Shown piece after piece: positions 48,200 to 50,764 of a stretch of DNA of 50,764 nucleotides. This stretch comes from a virus: positions 1-50,764 of the IMG/VR virus record IMGVR_UViG_3300034018_000248. One strand, given 5' to 3'. Numbering within the stretch: position 1 is the stretch's first letter; each line of letters opens with the position of its first letter. The position numbers and the translations under genes are program-made. Under the pieces are notes generated by a model. The model did no database searches, was not told the DNA's origin, and was given only the letters and a program-made list of their open reading frames with translations.

Positions 48200-49752
48200 T
48201 AATTCTCTCGAATGTATTTTACTAATGTACTATGATGTGCTAATGTAGCCAAGTTGATATCCATATTGATATAAAATGATGGACTCACTTTACCAATTCT
48301 TTCACGTCTGATGTCACTCATCATTCCTGAATAGACTTCAGAAGCTTTATCTTTCTTAATAATACGTAATCCTTTGCCTACAGAGTGCCAACTAGCTATA
48401 TCATAAACACTACTAATACTTCTAATGAATCTAGAATCAGGAACTGTAAACTCACACTCATCTATAAACTGCTTAACCCTATCTGGCATCTTGTTATTCT
48501 CTGTAAACTTAGACCAGAACTCTGTATCTTTGCGTTTAGTTACATAATGTAAGTATACAAAGTCAAAAGTATAATCGTGATACTCAGTAACTAGTTTGTT
48601 ATATCTATCAATATAGAATTGATTCTGCAGAATGTTTCCTAGTGTATTAGGTAGGAATGTATTAAGAGCATAGATACTTGTCATGATAGACGTGGCCTCT
48701 AAAGGTTCAATAAACCCAGAGGACAATCCAATAGCTATACAGTTCTTAACCCAAGGAGTTTCATAACGTCCTGCTTCAAATGTAAAAGACTTAGCACCAA
48801 ACTCTACACCAACACCAAACTTCTCTAGAACTTCTTCTCTAGCTTGTTCTTCTGTAATGTGTTTATCATCAAATACATATCCACAACCATAACGTCCTTC
48901 AACAGGAATAACCCAAGACCAACCATACTTCATAGCAATGGCTTCAGTTTGGGCTAAGATGTTTTCGTTATCGTGTTGTATGAAGAAAGGGATAGCCCTA
49001 TTTACAGGAAGAGAATCTTTATAAGATTTCCATGGAGCGTCAAAGAACTTACCAATTATCTCACGTTTGAATCCTGTACAATCAAATACAAAGTCTGCAT
49101 CATATACATCTTTGTTAACTGTTTCTAATGATATAATATTACCTGTTTCATCAGTTAATATTTTAGATACCTCATCATCAATATATCTAACTCTTCTTGT
49201 TACAGCTACACGCTTTAAATACTTAGCAAGTAGTACAGCATCAAAGTGCAAGGATAATGTACCTACGCCATCGTATTGTGTTAATATTGACTTATGATTT
49301 CCAAGATTAGAGTTTGCTTTTAGTTTAACTAACCCACGTGAAGATGCGTTTGCACCAAACACACAGTTATCAAGATTATTAGCATTGATCATCTGATCTA
49401 ATACAATAGCTGATATACCTGAATCATCAAAGTCTGTTACATTAAAGCAGTTGTGTGTAGTTCCATCGTAGAATGGATGAAAGTAAGAACGATCATCACC
49501 ATTCCAGTTAGTGAATTTAATACCATTCTTAAATGTACCTTTAGCATATTTAACAACGTCTCCTATAGGAATGTCTAGTTTACTTAAGAACTCAACAAAG
49601 TGTGGAGTGGTTCCTTCACCTGCACCAATTATACCTATGTCAGAACTTGCAATTACTGTAACACTTGCCCAAGGATAGTGGTGAGATAGGAATAGTGCAG
49701 TCAGCCAACCAGCTGTTCCTGATCCAACCACTGTGAATTTATAAGTTTTCAT
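48199..49752 (-). CDS. Flavin-dependent tryptophan-type halogenase
   Basis: A 517-residue FAD-dependent halogenase. FAD-binding GSGTAGWLTA (10-19), catalytic Lys75 in GTFKNGIKFTNW, WSWVIP (278-283; family WxWxIP, which prevents monooxygenation), and Glu in GFIEPLEATS (346-355). All key residues of PrnA/RebH-type enzymes are present. It needs reduced FAD from a host reductase. A halogenase of this family from a cyanophage (VirX1) has been reported to iodinate small molecules, so phage members can be active. Promoter-like TAACTTTG lies 27 bases upstream. Confidence 0.9.
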   Translation of the reverse strand: MKTYKFTVVGSGTAGWLTALFLSHHYPWASVTVIASSDIGIIGAGEGTTPHFVEFLSKLDIPIGDVVKYAKGTFKNGIKFTNWNGDDRSYFHPFYDGTTHNCFNVTDFDDSGISAIVLDQMINANNLDNCVFGANASSRGLVKLKANSNLGNHKSILTQYDGVGTLSLHFDAVLLAKYLKRVAVTRRVRYIDDEVSKILTDETGNIISLETVNKDVYDADFVFDCTGFKREIIGKFFDAPWKSYKDSLPVNRAIPFFIQHDNENILAQTEAIAMKYGWSWVIPVEGRYGCGYVFDDKHITEEQAREEVLEKFGVGVEFGAKSFTFEAGRYETPWVKNCIAIGLSSGFIEPLEATSIMTSIYALNTFLPNTLGNILQNQFYIDRYNKLVTEYHDYTFDFVYLHYVTKRKDTEFWSKFTENNKMPDRVKQFIDECEFTVPDSRFIRSISSVYDIASWHSVGKGLRIIKKDKASEVYSGMMSDIRRERIGKVSPSFYINMDINLATLAHHSTLVKYIREN

Positions 49753-49778
49753 AACTTAGTTGATTTAATTAGTTCAAC

Positions 49779-49786
49779 CAAAGTTA
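49779..49786 (-). promoter_or_regulatory. Candidate -7 promoter element for halogenase operon
   Basis: On the minus strand TAACTTTG, identical to the element before the glycosyltransferase operon. It lies 27 bases ahead of the halogenase start. The -33 region is not a good match. Confidence 0.45.
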
Positions 49787-49802
49787 ACAAATAATTCTTG
49801 TA

Positions 49803-50258
49803 TTAATCTAAGGGTACATCCATTATTTTTTCTAAGTATATTAGTTCCCAATTAACTATGTCTTCATTCCAAACATAACGATGTTGCTTAACTAAAACTT
49901 TTCCAGGAACTCCTGTATAAATCATCTCTTCAGGTATAACAATAAGGTTAGGAAATGGTACAGGTGCTTCCCATGTATAAGTAGTTTCATTCAACACCCA
50001 AGATGGGTATGGTTTTTTAATAACAAATACATCTCTAACTGGATCATACTTACCACCTATGCTAGCATAGTTACCTCTAAAAGGAGTTCCACCAGCCAAA
50101 TGTTTATTATGTCTAGTGTTATATGATGTCTTCATCCATCTACCAGGAATCATACATACATTATTAATGTAGTCTTCTCCCCAATCTTCGTAATCGTCGC
50201 TAATTTTCATAACATCGATCACAGTGTTGTCATCATCTAATTGTGCAAAGTGTGCCAT
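49803..50258 (-). CDS. Conserved tail-fibre-associated protein
   Basis: Best start is ATG 50258 (151 residues, MAHFAQLDDDNTVIDV); an in-frame start at 50321 would run into the neighbouring gene. The pattern AHFAQLD..N.V, GRWMKTSYNTR, NYASIGGKYD, KPYPSWVLNETTYTWEAP is well known from phages, including T4-like cyanophages, near tail-fibre genes. The function is not established; it may be a fibre component or assembly factor. It links this end of the window to the virion module. Confidence 0.8.
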   Translation of the reverse strand: MAHFAQLDDDNTVIDVMKISDDYEDWGEDYINNVCMIPGRWMKTSYNTRHNKHLAGGTPFRGNYASIGGKYDPVRDVFVIKKPYPSWVLNETTYTWEAPVPFPNLIVIPEEMIYTGVPGKVLVKQHRYVWNEDIVNWELIYLEKIMDVPLD

Positions 50259-50260
50259 AA

Positions 50261-50764
50261 TTAACAATAAGTATACATTGATGTACCACCATAATATATA
50301 TGATAGGTAAGACTTCCCCAATAGTTTCCATCAGTTCCTCTAGAACCACCAGGATATTGGATCTGAACTCTACCACTTCCACCAGATCCAGCATTCTGTG
50401 AGTTGTTAGGTCTGTTACCACAACCTCCACCACCTCCACCAGATCCTCCAGGTTTATCAGTACCATTACAGTTACCACCTCCACCAGCACCTTGAGTTCT
50501 TGTAGGTGTTCCACCATTAGCATTACCAGCCCAAGAGCATTGGTTATTCTCACCACCTGATCCTCCTCCTCCACCACCTTCAGTAGTTTCGTTTACTTCA
50601 CTATGATATTCACCATCTCCACCCCAACCATTAGCATACTCACCATGAGATCCAGCAGAGCCTCCACCTCCTCCACCTCCTCCACGAATATTACCACCAC
50701 CAGGTCCACCAGGATATCCATTACCCCAAGATGAGCCACCTGAGCCCCAACGCATTCCTCCTCC
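50261..50764 (-). CDS. Gly-rich tail-fibre or adhesin C-terminus (5' end outside window)
   Basis: An open reading frame that continues through the right edge with Gly codons; only the last 168 residues or so are visible. It is very rich in Gly (GGPGGGNIRGGGGGGGG; GGSGGGGGGCGNRPNNSQ) with several Cys, ending in an aromatic stretch (YWGSLTYHIYYGGTSMYTYC). This resembles Gly-rich C-termini of phage tail fibres, and the poly-Gly type II sandwich of T4-like S16 adhesin is one possible fold. A putative internal start at 50755 is not needed. Confidence 0.7.
   Translation of the reverse strand, partial: GGGMRWGSGGSSWGNGYPGGPGGGNIRGGGGGGGGSAGSHGEYANGWGGDGEYHSEVNETTEGGGGGGSGGENNQCSWAGNANGGTPTRTQGAGGGGNCNGTDKPGGSGGGGGGCGNRPNNSQNAGSGGSGRVQIQYPGGSRGTDGNYWGSLTYHIYYGGTSMYTYC

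Overview
The window is one continuous piece of a tailed-phage genome (Caudoviricetes), about one third G+C, coding on both strands with almost no gaps. No terminase, portal, major capsid or RNA polymerase gene is visible, so the genome must extend beyond both edges and is probably large. The host is most likely a member of the Bacteroidota. Start codons sit behind A-rich leaders with no Shine-Dalgarno sequence. Several gaps carry the Bacteroidota-type -7 element TAnnTTTG, three times with an NTTG-like -33 element exactly 20 bases upstream. One small lipoprotein has an acidic stretch right after the lipidated Cys, as in Bacteroidota surface-export signals. The set of small proteins resembles that of uncultured aquatic phages; this last point is recollection of families, not a search.

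Left arm (26-25422, plus strand) is the replication, recombination and nucleotide module: family B DNA polymerase, a block of small early-type genes, a likely helicase loader, DnaB-type helicase, SF2 helicase, Sak4-like ATPase, a likely ssDNA-binding protein, DnaG-type primase, a DUF932-like protein, a uracil-DNA glycosylase-fold protein with an altered active site, an rIIA-like GHKL ATPase, an rIIB-like protein with a DnaJ-type zinc module, HNH proteins, a PD-(D/E)XK exonuclease, B12-dependent ribonucleotide reductase, RecA, dUTPase, a GroES-like co-chaperonin, a methyltransferase and a glycosyltransferase. Two gaps (2461-2598 and 22565-22809) look like structured RNAs ending in intrinsic terminators.

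Middle (25427-38894, minus strand) begins at a bidirectional terminator. It holds a string of small Lys/Gly-rich proteins (25496-27660), a possible HExxH peptidase, a ferritin-like DUF5856 protein, three proteins with Thr/Ser tails flanking a glycosyltransferase, then a block of exported proteins (30959-36151: a putative outer-membrane protein, two CsgG-like proteins, a lipoprotein and a cohesin/dockerin-like secreted protein), and a lysis cassette (GH19 endolysin, holin-like and spanin-like membrane proteins).

Right arm has a five-gene plus-strand glycosyltransferase operon (38948-45559) including a protein O-heptosyltransferase-like enzyme. Converging on it is a minus-strand operon (45524-50764) with a flavin-dependent tryptophan-type halogenase, several 2-oxoglutarate/Fe(II) oxygenase-like proteins, a small membrane protein and tail-fibre-associated proteins.

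Two unusual systems stand out. One is a possible phage protein-glycosylation pathway: many glycosyltransferases plus Ser/Thr-rich acceptor-like tails. The other is a phage-borne cell-surface or secretion module with CsgG-like proteins, placed beside the lysis genes. The halogenase/oxygenase cluster next to tail-fibre genes is a third candidate. All functions are inferred from sequence motifs by eye; no database search was possible.
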